A stretch of 64,000 bases of DNA from JBCBRD01 sp039819785 (GTDB lineage Bacteria; Pseudomonadota; Alphaproteobacteria; Rhizobiales; Hyphomicrobiaceae), in the NCBI GenBank assembly GCA_039819785.1, contig JBCBRH010000015.1:1-64000 (forward strand). Direction: 5' to 3'. The notes under the pieces are model-generated. The model worked only from the letters and a program-made list of their open reading frames with translations. It did not search any database and was not told where the DNA came from. This document shows positions 9,111-17,547 of this stretch, one piece after another (the stretch's first letter is position 1; every line of letters starts with the position of its first letter). Made by a program: the position numbers and the translations under genes.

Positions 9111-9598
9111 GCAGCCCAGTCTGGCGAACGAAAGCGGCGGTGTGACCTACAAGGCGGCTGCTAAGCTGTGTGCAGGGGTAGACCTCGCGCTCGAACCCCG
9201 CGGCCCGTCGAACAAGAAAGACTGGCATGACGGTACGAGCGTGCCGCTAGGCTGCTCAAAACTCAGCCACCCACAATGTCTAGGCCCTTGAGCCGTTTAC
9301 AACGACTCAAGTCGCAGTCTCAACAACACCCAGCGACGAGCTGAGATGCGTTAACAGGCCAAATGTCGAACTATCATATTGCCCACGCGCGGGGTAGGTC
9401 ATGGGCAACCAGGATCGTGATCAGCCTCGCCCCAGACATTCCTCAAAACAATGGGTTAGGACGAACCGCGGTAGAGGCCACTGGTGGACGTGTCGCGGCG
9501 GTGACAGGATGCTGGCTTGATTGCACCGGTTTGGTTGGTGAAAGTACGGCCCATGTGCGGTTAAACCTGCGCTAGGACTTTGATGCACGGGAGCGCAA
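9111..9598. other. Intergenic region, nuoF to nuoG, no recognisable gene
   Basis: This 488-base gap is long for a complex I operon. The only frame of note (9363-9575) encodes 70 residues of no recognised family and has no good ribosome binding site. The gap contains the stem-loop at 9287-9311 and ends with a GGGAG site serving nuoG. Confidence 0.6.
9287..9311 (+). other. Stem-loop in the nuoF-nuoG gap
   Basis: CTTGAG...CTCAAG plus inner CGTT/AACG arms pair over 10 of 11 positions around the three-base loop TAC. No T-run follows, so it is not a standard intrinsic terminator. It could be an RNA processing or stability element within the operon transcript. Confidence 0.45.
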
Positions 9599-11695
9599 AT
9601 GCCCAAAAAACTGATCATCGACGACACTGAAATCGAAGTCGAAGACGGCATCACGCTGTTACAGGCCTGCGAAGAGGCTGGTGCGGAAATCCCGCGCTTT
9701 TGCTATCACGAGCGGCTGTCGATCGCTGGCAACTGCCGCATGTGTCTTGTCGAGGTCGAAGGCGCACCAAAACCCGTCGCCTCCTGTGCGCAAACGGTCA
9801 ATGAGCTTCGTCCCAACCGCGATGGTTCTCCAAACGTCATCCACACCAAATCACAGATGGTCAAAAAGGCCCGTGAAGGCGTGATGGAATTCCTGTTGAT
9901 CAATCACCCGCTCGATTGCCCGATCTGCGATCAGGGCGGCGAATGCGATTTGCAGGATCAGGCGATGGCCTTCGGCATTGGCGGGTCACGCTATGCTGAA
10001 AACAAGCGTGCGGTCGAAAACAAGCATGTGGGCCCGCTTGTAAAAACAATCATGACACGGTGCATCCACTGCACGCGCTGTGTACGTTACATGACCGAGG
10101 TCGCAGGCGTCGAGGAGCTTGGTCTTGCCGGTCGCGGTGAAGATGCTGAAATCACGACCTATTTGGAAAAAGGCCTGCTGTCGGAAATGAGCGCCAACGC
10201 CGTTGACCTGTGTCCGGTCGGTGCGCTCACACACCGCCCATGGGCCCACCAGGCCCGGCCTTGGGAACTCACCAATACCGAATCGATCGATGTGATGGAC
10301 GCGCTGGGTGCCAACATCCGGGTCGACAGCCGTGGCCGCGAAGTGATGCGCATCCTCCCGCGCAACAATGATGCCGTGAACGAGGAGTGGATCACGGATA
10401 AAACCCGCCACGTCTCGGATGGGCTCAAGACACAGCGGCTCGACACCCCTTACGTGCGCAAGGATGGCCGTCTAAGCCCAACAACCTGGGATGACGCCCT
10501 AAGCGTGGTGGCTGAAAAACTGACCGCCACACGGCCTGATCGCATCGGCTTCATCGCCGGCGATCTCGCTGGCGCCGAAGAGATGTTCGCACTCAAGAGC
10601 CTGGCCGACCGGCTGGGCGTCACGAGCTTGGATTGCCGGGCGCCAGGTGAGAAGTTACACCCCGCCGACGGCCGGTCGACATACCTGTTCAATGCCACCA
10701 TCGAAGGCATTGATGACGCTGATGCGATCCTCCTCGTAGGGACAAACCCGCGGCTTGAGTGCGCCGTCTTCAACTCCCGGATCCGCCGCCGTTGGATGAA
10801 AGGCGGCCTGAACGTCGCACTGATCGGTGAAAATGCAGACCTGACCTACGACTATGACTTCATCGGCGCGGGCCCATCTTCATTGAAAGACCTCGCAGAA
10901 GGCAGCCATGCGTTTGCCGACGTCCTCAAGTCAGCAAAAAATCCGATGGTCATCGTCGGATCAGGCGCGGTCACACGCCCCGACGGCACTGCGGTCCTGG
11001 CCCTTGCGGCCGCCATCGCCAAGGCCACCGGCAAACCCGGCGCCTTCAACATTCTCCATACAGCCGCTGGTCGCGTCGCCGGTCTGGACTTAGGGCTCGT
11101 CCCTGGCGAGGACGGGCGCGACACCGCTGCCATGCTGGAAGATGCGGGCCGCGGCGCCCTGGAAGTGCTTTTCCTGATGGGTGCCGACGAGATGGCCCTC
11201 GACAGGCTGGGCGACACCTTTGTGATTTATCAGGGCAGCCATGGTGATGCAGGCGCGCATCGCGCCGACGTGATATTGCCGGGTGCGGCCTACACCGAGA
11301 AGCAGGTGACATACGTCAATCTTGAAGGCCGCGCACAGATGACCAACCGCGCCATTTTCCCACCGGGCGATGCCAAGGAAGATTGGGCCATCCTACGCGC
11401 GCTTTCCCCGCTCGTTGGCCAAACGCTGCCATTCGACAATCTCACAGCCTTGCGGTCCGAGATGTACAAGGTTGCGCCAAGCCTTCAGGAACTCGATGCG
11501 GTGTCCGCAGCGACGGATGATGGCCTCAGCGCACTTGCGACCAAGACCGGCACGCTTGATAACGCACCCTTCGCTTCACCCATCAGGGACTTCTTCACCA
11601 CCAATCCGATAGCGCGATCATCCAGCATCATGGCTGAGCTTAGCGCACTCAAAGCCGCAAGCCTCCGCAGCGATGCCCTGACGGCTGCCGAATAA
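9599..11695 (+). CDS. nuoG: NADH-quinone oxidoreductase subunit G (75 kDa)
   Basis: NuoG is the large iron-sulfur subunit that relays electrons from NuoF towards NuoI. Its 698 residues match the mitochondrial-type 75 kDa subunit. N-terminal ligands are visible in order: [2Fe-2S] Cys35, Cys46, Cys49 and Cys63; then the DCPICDQGGECDLQD cluster (Cys107, 110, 116 with an upstream His); then CIHCTRC (Cys155, 158, 161) with Cys205 in DLCPVGAL. The rest is a molybdopterin-oxidoreductase-like fold without cofactor-binding function. The ATG has GGGAG six bases upstream. The preceding gap is 488 bases, the following one 89. Confidence 0.98.
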   Translation: MPKKLIIDDTEIEVEDGITLLQACEEAGAEIPRFCYHERLSIAGNCRMCLVEVEGAPKPVASCAQTVNELRPNRDGSPNVIHTKSQMVKKAREGVMEFLLINHPLDCPICDQGGECDLQDQAMAFGIGGSRYAENKRAVENKHVGPLVKTIMTRCIHCTRCVRYMTEVAGVEELGLAGRGEDAEITTYLEKGLLSEMSANAVDLCPVGALTHRPWAHQARPWELTNTESIDVMDALGANIRVDSRGREVMRILPRNNDAVNEEWITDKTRHVSDGLKTQRLDTPYVRKDGRLSPTTWDDALSVVAEKLTATRPDRIGFIAGDLAGAEEMFALKSLADRLGVTSLDCRAPGEKLHPADGRSTYLFNATIEGIDDADAILLVGTNPRLECAVFNSRIRRRWMKGGLNVALIGENADLTYDYDFIGAGPSSLKDLAEGSHAFADVLKSAKNPMVIVGSGAVTRPDGTAVLALAAAIAKATGKPGAFNILHTAAGRVAGLDLGLVPGEDGRDTAAMLEDAGRGALEVLFLMGADEMALDRLGDTFVIYQGSHGDAGAHRADVILPGAAYTEKQVTYVNLEGRAQMTNRAIFPPGDAKEDWAILRALSPLVGQTLPFDNLTALRSEMYKVAPSLQELDAVSAATDDGLSALATKTGTLDNAPFASPIRDFFTTNPIARSSSIMAELSALKAASLRSDALTAAE

Positions 11696-11741
11696 CCAGC
11701 CTAAGCGCACACCTTACTGCAACGGACGCCAAAGCAACGCT

Positions 11742-11769
11742 CTGACGACCCGATAACCTGACGACCCGA
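11742..11769 (+). repeat. Perfect 12-bp direct repeat before nuoH
   Basis: CTGACGACCCGA occurs at 11742-11753 and again at 11758-11769, with a 16-nt period and 15 bases before the nuoH ATG. It lies in the nuoG-nuoH gap of 89 bases. It may be a simple duplication and no function is evident. Confidence 0.5.
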
Positions 11770-11784
11770 CAAACGGAACCGTTT

Positions 11785-12840
11785 ATGGAAACTCTCATAG
11801 AATACACGCTCTGGGTTCTGTTTTACGTCGCTGCAAGCGCGGTGGTGCTGGTCGGCTTGTTGCTTGTGGTGGCCTATCTGCTGTTGATGGACCGGAAGGT
11901 TTGGGCCGCCGTCCAAATGCGCAAGGGCCCCAATGTCGTCGGGCCGTTCGGCCTCCTACAGTCCTTTGCCGACCTTTTGAAATTCGTCCTCAAAGAGCCG
12001 ATGATCCCCGGCGGGGCTGACAAGACCGTGTTTTTGTTGGCGCCCCTCGCAACAGCCACCTTCGCGCTGGCTGCCTGGGCCGTCATCCCGGTCAGCGAGG
12101 ACAGCTGGGGACGCTGGGTCATCTCGGACCTCAACGTGGGTATCTTGTACATCCTGGCCATCTCATCGCTCGGCGTTTACGGCGTCATCATGGGCGGTTG
12201 GGCATCGAACTCGAAGTACCCCTTCATGGGCGCACTCCGGTCGGCAGCGCAGATGGTGTCGTATGAGGTGTCGATCGGACTGGTGATCATTTGCGTGTTG
12301 CTGTGCGTTGGTTCTCTCAACATGACAGACATCGTCAACGCGCAACGCAATGGCCTGGGAACTCAAATGGGCGTCCCGGCGTCATCCTTCCTGGATTGGT
12401 ACTGGATCGCGCTTTTCCCGATGTTTGTTGTGTTCTTCATCTCGGCATTGGCCGAGACCAACCGTCCTCCGTTTGACCTTCCGGAAGCGGAATCCGAACT
12501 GGTCGCCGGGTATATGGTCGAGTACGCATCCACGCCATATCTGCTCTATATGCTGGGCGAATACGTTGCCATCACCACCATGTGCGCGCTGACCGCAATT
12601 CTGTTCATGGGTGGATGGCTACCACCGATCGACGTTGCGCCATTGAACTGGGTGCCGGGCATCGTCTGGTTCATGCTTAAAGTCATCGCCGTGTTCTTTA
12701 TGTTCGCCATGGTCAAGGCGATGGTGCCCAGGTATCGGTATGATCAGTTGATGCGTCTGGGCTGGAAAGTGTTCCTCCCGCTGTCGCTGATCTCTGTGGT
12801 AGTGGTTGCAGCCGTCCTGAAGCTGGGAGGCTACGCTTAA
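11785..12840 (+). CDS. nuoH: NADH-quinone oxidoreductase subunit H
   Basis: NuoH is the membrane subunit at the junction of the peripheral and membrane arms and forms much of the quinone channel. The protein has 351 residues and eight or more membrane helices. Diagnostic loops are visible: DRKVWAAVQMRKGPNVVGPFG near 33-53 and ALAETNRPPFDLPEAESELVAGYMVEY near 222-248, with the conserved acidic residues of the quinone cavity. Length and motifs are typical. It is followed by a small membrane gene, not directly by nuoI. Confidence 0.98.
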   Translation: METLIEYTLWVLFYVAASAVVLVGLLLVVAYLLLMDRKVWAAVQMRKGPNVVGPFGLLQSFADLLKFVLKEPMIPGGADKTVFLLAPLATATFALAAWAVIPVSEDSWGRWVISDLNVGILYILAISSLGVYGVIMGGWASNSKYPFMGALRSAAQMVSYEVSIGLVIICVLLCVGSLNMTDIVNAQRNGLGTQMGVPASSFLDWYWIALFPMFVVFFISALAETNRPPFDLPEAESELVAGYMVEYASTPYLLYMLGEYVAITTMCALTAILFMGGWLPPIDVAPLNWVPGIVWFMLKVIAVFFMFAMVKAMVPRYRYDQLMRLGWKVFLPLSLISVVVVAAVLKLGGYA

Positions 12841-12922
12841 GCAACGCAGGCGCGGACACCACAGACGCGTATGATGTTCGAACAAGCATGTGGTCTAAGA
12901 TGACGAGAATGCAGGAGAGTTT

Positions 12923-13141
12923 ATGGGCGGTGCGATGATCGGAACAACGGCTGGCGCGCTGGTCGGAATGTTCACTTTTTTCCTGCTGCAGGCCATGGCA
13001 GAGCGCATGAAAGCCAAAGCGACAGAGGATGGCAGGCCCATCCCCGAAGCCTACGGCTACATCAAGATCGCGGCCTGGGGGGATCTGGTGGTCTTCACTA
13101 TCATCGGGTACATCCTGGGACCAATGCTCCTAGGCGCATAA
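12923..13141 (+). CDS. Small two-helix membrane protein between nuoH and nuoI
   Basis: This 72-residue protein has two hydrophobic segments (about 3-24 and 48-70) around a charged loop (MAERMKAKATEDGRPIPE). A good ribosome binding site (GCAGGAGAG) lies just upstream of the ATG. The stop codon overlaps the first nuoI ATG by one base (TAATG), which implies translational coupling with complex I genes. I recognise no family. It is too small and too different to be NuoA or NuoK, and nuoK is present further on. Its place suggests an accessory or assembly factor, but this is inference from position alone. Confidence 0.7.
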   Translation: MGGAMIGTTAGALVGMFTFFLLQAMAERMKAKATEDGRPIPEAYGYIKIAAWGDLVVFTIIGYILGPMLLGA

Positions 13142-13668
13142 TGACGAAAAGCCAGGAAGGACAACGCAGGCAAACCCAAATGAGTGCAACCCAAGCCGTC
13201 AAATCACTGTTCCTGACTGAGTTCGTATCGGCCTTTTTCCTGGCCATGCGGTACTTTTTCAGGCCGAAGCACACCCTCAACTACCCCTTCGAAAAGGGGC
13301 CGTTGTCACCACGCTTCCGTGGAGAACACGCACTCCGGCGCTATCCCAATGGCGAAGAACGCTGTATCGCATGCAAGCTGTGTGAAGCCGTATGTCCTGC
13401 CCAGGCGATCACCATCGAAGCCGGCCCGCGCCGCAACGATGGAACCCGGCGCACGACCCGCTACGATATCGACATGACAAAGTGCATCTATTGCGGGTTG
13501 TGCCAGGAAGCCTGTCCAGTTGATGCCATCGTTGAAGGCCCCAACTTTGAGTTCGCAACGGAAACCCGCGAAGAATTGTTCTATGACAAGGACCGGCTAC
13601 TCGCGAATGGGGACCGCTGGGAACGTGAAATCGCCAAAAACATTGAACTCGACGCCAAATATCGCTGA
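13141..13668 (+). CDS. nuoI: NADH-quinone oxidoreductase subunit I (23 kDa, 2x[4Fe-4S])
   Basis: NuoI holds clusters N6a and N6b, linking NuoG to the quinone-reducing N2 cluster. Two ferredoxin motifs are present: CIACKLCEAVCP and CIYCGLCQEACP. The first ATG (13141) gives 175 residues and is coupled to the previous stop. An internal ATG at 13180 (MSATQAVKSL) gives 162 residues, the usual family length, with GCAGG nine bases upstream, so either start may be used. The N-terminal stretch LTEFVSAFFLAMRYFF is the amphipathic membrane-facing helix region. Only 73 bases separate it from the next small gene. Confidence 0.97.
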   Translation: MTKSQEGQRRQTQMSATQAVKSLFLTEFVSAFFLAMRYFFRPKHTLNYPFEKGPLSPRFRGEHALRRYPNGEERCIACKLCEAVCPAQAITIEAGPRRNDGTRRTTRYDIDMTKCIYCGLCQEACPVDAIVEGPNFEFATETREELFYDKDRLLANGDRWEREIAKNIELDAKYR

Positions 13669-13741
13669 TGACCCGATGGGTTTTGCACCATCGGATGCGG
13701 CCCTATCCGCGAAAAATTCATCGACTGGATGGAGGGAGCTG

Positions 13742-14110
13742 TTGAGCACCCTCACCACTGATGAACTGAAGAAGTATGGCGAAATCGCTTCGGACCAGAT
13801 TAAAAGTGAACAACGCTGGACGCTGGCCTACTTAGCCCTTCTGGGCATTTCCTTGGGCGTGCTGACCTGGGTAGGACTAGGGATCATAGCTGGCGGCTTA
13901 GACAGTCGCGGCATCTACGGTTTGGGACTAGCAGCACTTCTCGCCTACTGGCCCTATCGCAGCATGAAGATTAAGACGCTCTGGCGCGGTCACTGTAACG
14001 CTGTTCGCGCAGAACTGAAGAAACGCGAATCGGTTGAAATGCCGGCAACACCCTCGAATGGCGACACCAACGGCGGTGCCGCATCGCACGGAGACGAACA
14101 CGGAAAATGA
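13742..14110 (+). CDS. Uncharacterised two-helix membrane protein between nuoI and nuoJ
   Basis: A TTG at 13742 with a strong GGAGGG site six bases upstream gives 122 residues. An in-frame ATG at 13676 would give 144 but lacks such a site. The protein has a charged N-terminus (TTDELKKYGEIASDQIKSEQ), two membrane helices (about 27-47 and 52-69), a basic cytoplasmic stretch and a Gly/Asn-rich tail ending in GDEHGK. The stop codon overlaps the nuoJ ATG (ATGA), so it is co-translated with nuoJ. I know no family for it. Together with the 72-residue gene it makes two extra membrane proteins embedded in the complex I operon. Confidence 0.65.
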   Translation: MSTLTTDELKKYGEIASDQIKSEQRWTLAYLALLGISLGVLTWVGLGIIAGGLDSRGIYGLGLAALLAYWPYRSMKIKTLWRGHCNAVRAELKKRESVEMPATPSNGDTNGGAASHGDEHGK

Positions 14111-14754
14111 GCATCACAGCTGCGTTCTTCTATGTGTTCTCCACGCTGTGCATCGCCTCAGCCATCATGGTGATCACCGCACGTAACCCGGTTCACGCCG
14201 TTCTGTTTTTGATCCTCGCATTCTTCAACGCCGCAGGCCTGTTCATTCTGCTGGGCGCTGAATTCCTGGCGATGCTTCTGGTCATCGTCTACGTCGGCGC
14301 GGTCGCCGTGCTGTTCTTGTTCGTTGTCATGATGTTGGACGTAGATTTCGCGGAATTGCGCGCCGGATATATCAAAAACGCTCCAGTTGGATTGCTGGTC
14401 GGTGGAATTGTACTAGCCGAGTTGGCCATCGTTTTTCTTGGGTCCCAGATCACGGTCGGCACCGCCACGTCGGCATTAAGCAGCATGCCGACCCAGGGCT
14501 CGGGCATTTCCAACACGGAAGCCATCGGTCGTGTCCTGTATACGGATTACATCTACTTCTTCCAGACAGCGGGCTTGATCCTGCTGGTCGCCATGGTCGG
14601 CGCGATCGTTCTCACGCTGCGCCAGCGTGAAGGCGTCAAGCGTCAGTCGATTGCCGCTCAGAATGCGCGCACGCCAGCCGCCGCAATGGAGGTCGTCAAA
14701 GTCGCTCCAGGTGGCGCGATCATCCCGTCCGCTTCAAGCGATGAGAGCAAGTGA
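14107..14754 (+). CDS. nuoJ: NADH-quinone oxidoreductase subunit J
   Basis: NuoJ (ND6-like) is a membrane-arm subunit beside NuoK and NuoH. The 215-residue protein has five membrane helices in about the first 170 residues and the typical motifs ARNPVHAVLFLILAFFNAAG and YVGAVAVLFLFVVMML, including the pi-bulge helix region. The C-terminal 45 residues are polar and alanine-rich. The ATG overlaps the stop of the preceding small gene, and nuoK begins 38 bases downstream. Confidence 0.97.
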   Translation: MSITAAFFYVFSTLCIASAIMVITARNPVHAVLFLILAFFNAAGLFILLGAEFLAMLLVIVYVGAVAVLFLFVVMMLDVDFAELRAGYIKNAPVGLLVGGIVLAELAIVFLGSQITVGTATSALSSMPTQGSGISNTEAIGRVLYTDYIYFFQTAGLILLVAMVGAIVLTLRQREGVKRQSIAAQNARTPAAAMEVVKVAPGGAIIPSASSDESK

Positions 14755-14792
14755 TGACCGACAGTCAGCGTGTGGCGAAAGGATAACCCCAT

Positions 14793-15101
14793 ATGGAAAT
14801 CGGCATTGGCCACTACCTGACAGTTGCAGCCATCCTCTTCACCATTGGCATGTTCGGGATTTTCCTGAACCGGAAAAACGTGATCGTCATCTTGATGTCG
14901 ATCGAGATCATGCTGTTGGCCGTCAACATCAACCTCGTCGCGTTCTCCGCCGAATTGGGAGACTTGACCGGTCAGATTTTCGCGCTGTTTAACCTCACCG
15001 TCGCCGCCGCCGAGGCCGCCATCGGGCTGGCTATTGTCGTCGTCTACTACCGCAACCGCGGCTCCATTGCCGTCGAAGACATCAACATGATGAAGGGGTG
15101 A
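14793..15101 (+). CDS. nuoK: NADH-quinone oxidoreductase subunit K
   Basis: NuoK (ND4L-like) is a three-helix antiporter-like subunit of the proton path. Its 102 residues are the usual length. The conserved membrane Glu lies in the helix with VILMSIEIMLLAVNINLVAF, and the second conserved Glu in VAAAEAAIGLAIVVVYYRN. The C-terminal motif VEDINMMKG is characteristic. A gap of 493 bases with a gene relic separates it from nuoL. Confidence 0.98.
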   Translation: MEIGIGHYLTVAAILFTIGMFGIFLNRKNVIVILMSIEIMLLAVNINLVAFSAELGDLTGQIFALFNLTVAAAEAAIGLAIVVVYYRNRGSIAVEDINMMKG

Positions 15102-15157
15102 AGCAAAGGCTTGGCGAGTGGACAGCAGGGAATGACAGGGTTTCCGGGCAAATCGTT

Positions 15158-15503
15158 CGCTCGTATGGCCACCCGGTGATTTGGCAATACTCCATGCTTC
15201 TCATCGTCCTACCTTACAGGCTCTCAGCTGGCCTTCCCATGGCCGCGCTGGTTGGGCTGATCTCTTAAATCCGGCGGGCCGGTTTTTGTAATCGCCGCCA
15301 AGACCAACGAAGAATACGGGCGCGCGCCGACCGGCGTGTTCGTCCATTTCCCTGCTATTGCCAAAGGCTCTTTGAAGGAATTCGAAACGCACATCATGCT
15401 TGGCAATAGGATCGAATTGCTGAGCGACGAAGAAAGCCAAACCGTGCTTAGTCTCTCACCAGACCTTTGCAACTTTATCCGTGGGCTCACCCGCGCGCCC
15501 TAG
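15158..15503 (+). pseudogene. Decayed four-helix-bundle protein gene (23S rRNA intervening-sequence family)
   Basis: A broken frame between nuoK and nuoL matches the four-helix-bundle (S23/IVS) protein family from end to end. In the first frame (codons from 15158) it reads SYGHPVIWQYSM, then VLPYRLSAGLP, where the family has a Y-x-D-L-x-V-W-Q-x-(S/A)-M start. GLIS, an in-frame TAA and IRRAG stand where the family has GLTSQIRRAA, so the stop probably came from CAA. The match then shifts to a different frame: EEYGRAPTG, FPAIAKGSLKEFETHIML, NRIELLSDEE and IRGLTRAP before TAG at 15501. The second segment has no usable start codon. One stop and at least one frameshift mean the gene is dead. The alignment is from memory of the family. 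Confidence 0.75.
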
Positions 15504-15594
15504 AGCAAGACCAGAAGCTGATGCTGAAAACGACCGCTCACTACTTTCCAAACACTACTCGCTATTCCCTAGCGAAGCGCAGGAGCGCTGAGCA

Positions 15595-17547
15595 ATGATT
15601 TATCAGACAATAGTCTTCTTACCGCTGCTCGGCGCGCTGATCGCCGGCCTCTTCGGCCGCATCATCGGCGCACGCCCGGCGGAAATCATCACGACAGGTC
15701 TGATGATCATCACAGCGGTCCTGTCTTGGATTGCTTTCTTTAACGTCGGCTTTGGCCATGAAACCGCCCGCGTCCCCATCATGCGGTGGATCACATCCGG
15801 CGACTTCGATGTCTCCTGGTCGTTGCGGATCGATACGCTGACAGCCGTCATGCTGGTGGTTGTGAACACGGTCTCATCGCTCGTGCACCTCTACTCCATC
15901 GGCTACATGCACGAGGACCCCCACCGCCCGCGCTTCTTCGCCTACCTCTCGCTTTTCACGTTCGCCATGCTCATGCTGGTGACGTCCGACAATTTGCTGC
16001 AGATGTTCTTTGGCTGGGAAGGCGTGGGTCTTGCCTCCTACCTGCTCATCGGCTTCTGGTACAAAAAGCCCGAGGCCAATGCAGCCGCCATGAAGGCCTT
16101 CATCGTCAACCGCGTCGGCGACTTTGGCTATGCGCTGGGCATATTCGGCTGCTTCGTTGCCTTCAATTCCGTTTCACTCGACGTCATTTTTGAAACAGCC
16201 CCAACCGTCGCCGGCCAGACCTTCAACTTCCTCGGCTACGACGTCGACATCATGAATACCCTGTGCCTGTTGTTGTTCATGGGCGCGATGGGGAAATCGG
16301 CGCAGTTCCTGCTGCACACCTGGTTGCCCGATGCAATGGAGGGCCCGACACCGGTCTCAGCTCTCATCCACGCGGCCACAATGGTCACCGCCGGTGTGTT
16401 CCTGGTCGCCCGCATGTCGCCGCTCTATGAACTCGCGCCCTTCGCGCTTCAGGTCGTGACAGTTGTCGGAACGGTCACAGCCCTTTTTGCGGCCACCGTC
16501 GGCCTCGTGCAAAACGACATAAAGCGCGTGATCGCCTATTCCACGTGCTCGCAGCTTGGCTACATGTTCGCCGCCTGCGGGATCGGTGCCTACGGTATCG
16601 CCATTTTCCATCTCTTCACGCACGCCTTCTTTAAGGCTCTCCTGTTCCTCGGTGCAGGCTCTGTCATTCACGCCATGCACCATGAGCAGGACATGCGGAA
16701 CATGGGCGGTCTGGCCCCCAAAATTCGCACGACCTGGATTATGATGTTGATCGGCACGATGGCCCTCACAGGCGTCGGCATTCCCCACGTCATCGGCTTT
16801 GCTGGCTTCTACTCAAAGGACGCCATCATCGAGGCAGCTTTCGCGGCCCACACGCCCAGCAACTATGTCTTCTGGGTCCTCACCTTCGTTGCGTTCCTGA
16901 CGGCCTTTTATTCGTGGCGTCTGTTTTTCATGACATTCCACGGCAAGACGCGCGCCCAACCCAAAACCTTTAAGAATGCGCACGAAAGCCCTTACGTCAT
17001 GCTGGTGCCGTTGTTCGTGCTGGCACTCGGCGCGATCGCGTCCGGCATCGCTTTCAAGGAATACTTTATCGGGCATCATCACAAGGAGTTCTGGGGCAAG
17101 GCGCTGTTTGAAGGCCCTGGCAACCACATCCTTCACGACATGCACAACGTGCCTGAATGGGTATTCTTTGCTCCGTTCATCGCCATGGCATCAGGCTTCG
17201 TTCTGTCCTGGATCTATTACATCCAGGCCCCCTGGTTGCCCGAAGCCACCGCCAAGGCCTTCCGTCCCATCTACCTGTTCCTCTTGAACAAGTGGTACTT
17301 CGACGAACTCTACAACGTCATCTTCGTCAAACCGGCCATGGCCATAGGGCGTCTGCTCTGGAAGGGCGGTGACGGCGCAATCATCGACGGGGCGATAGAC
17401 GGCACCGCCAGCGGGGTGGGCTGGACAACGGGCAAAGTCGTGAAGCTTCAGACCGGCTACGTCTTTCACTACGCCTTCGTCATGCTGATCGGTGTTGCAG
17501 CCTTGCTGACCTGGTACACATTGTTCGCCGGAGGTGTGAGACCATGA
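15595..17547 (+). CDS. nuoL: NADH-quinone oxidoreductase subunit L
   Basis: NuoL (ND5-like) is the distal antiporter-like proton-pumping subunit with the long lateral helix. The 650-residue protein has many membrane helices. Visible family motifs are FFGWEGVGLASYLLIGFW near 138-155, LLHTWLPDAMEGPTPVSALIHAATMV near 240-265, and ACGIGAYGIAIFHLFTHAFFKALLF near 322-346, with the conserved lysines and histidines of the proton path. The C-terminal part (KPAMAIGRLLWKGGDGAIIDGAIDG) matches the amphipathic lateral region. Its stop overlaps the nuoM ATG. Confidence 0.98.
   Translation: MIYQTIVFLPLLGALIAGLFGRIIGARPAEIITTGLMIITAVLSWIAFFNVGFGHETARVPIMRWITSGDFDVSWSLRIDTLTAVMLVVVNTVSSLVHLYSIGYMHEDPHRPRFFAYLSLFTFAMLMLVTSDNLLQMFFGWEGVGLASYLLIGFWYKKPEANAAAMKAFIVNRVGDFGYALGIFGCFVAFNSVSLDVIFETAPTVAGQTFNFLGYDVDIMNTLCLLLFMGAMGKSAQFLLHTWLPDAMEGPTPVSALIHAATMVTAGVFLVARMSPLYELAPFALQVVTVVGTVTALFAATVGLVQNDIKRVIAYSTCSQLGYMFAACGIGAYGIAIFHLFTHAFFKALLFLGAGSVIHAMHHEQDMRNMGGLAPKIRTTWIMMLIGTMALTGVGIPHVIGFAGFYSKDAIIEAAFAAHTPSNYVFWVLTFVAFLTAFYSWRLFFMTFHGKTRAQPKTFKNAHESPYVMLVPLFVLALGAIASGIAFKEYFIGHHHKEFWGKALFEGPGNHILHDMHNVPEWVFFAPFIAMASGFVLSWIYYIQAPWLPEATAKAFRPIYLFLLNKWYFDELYNVIFVKPAMAIGRLLWKGGDGAIIDGAIDGTASGVGWTTGKVVKLQTGYVFHYAFVMLIGVAALLTWYTLFAGGVRP

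Noticed and set aside
9363..9575. 70-codon frame in the nuoF-nuoG gap as a gene
   Set aside because: It has no good ribosome binding site, no recognised motif and no hydrophobic pattern; probably chance.
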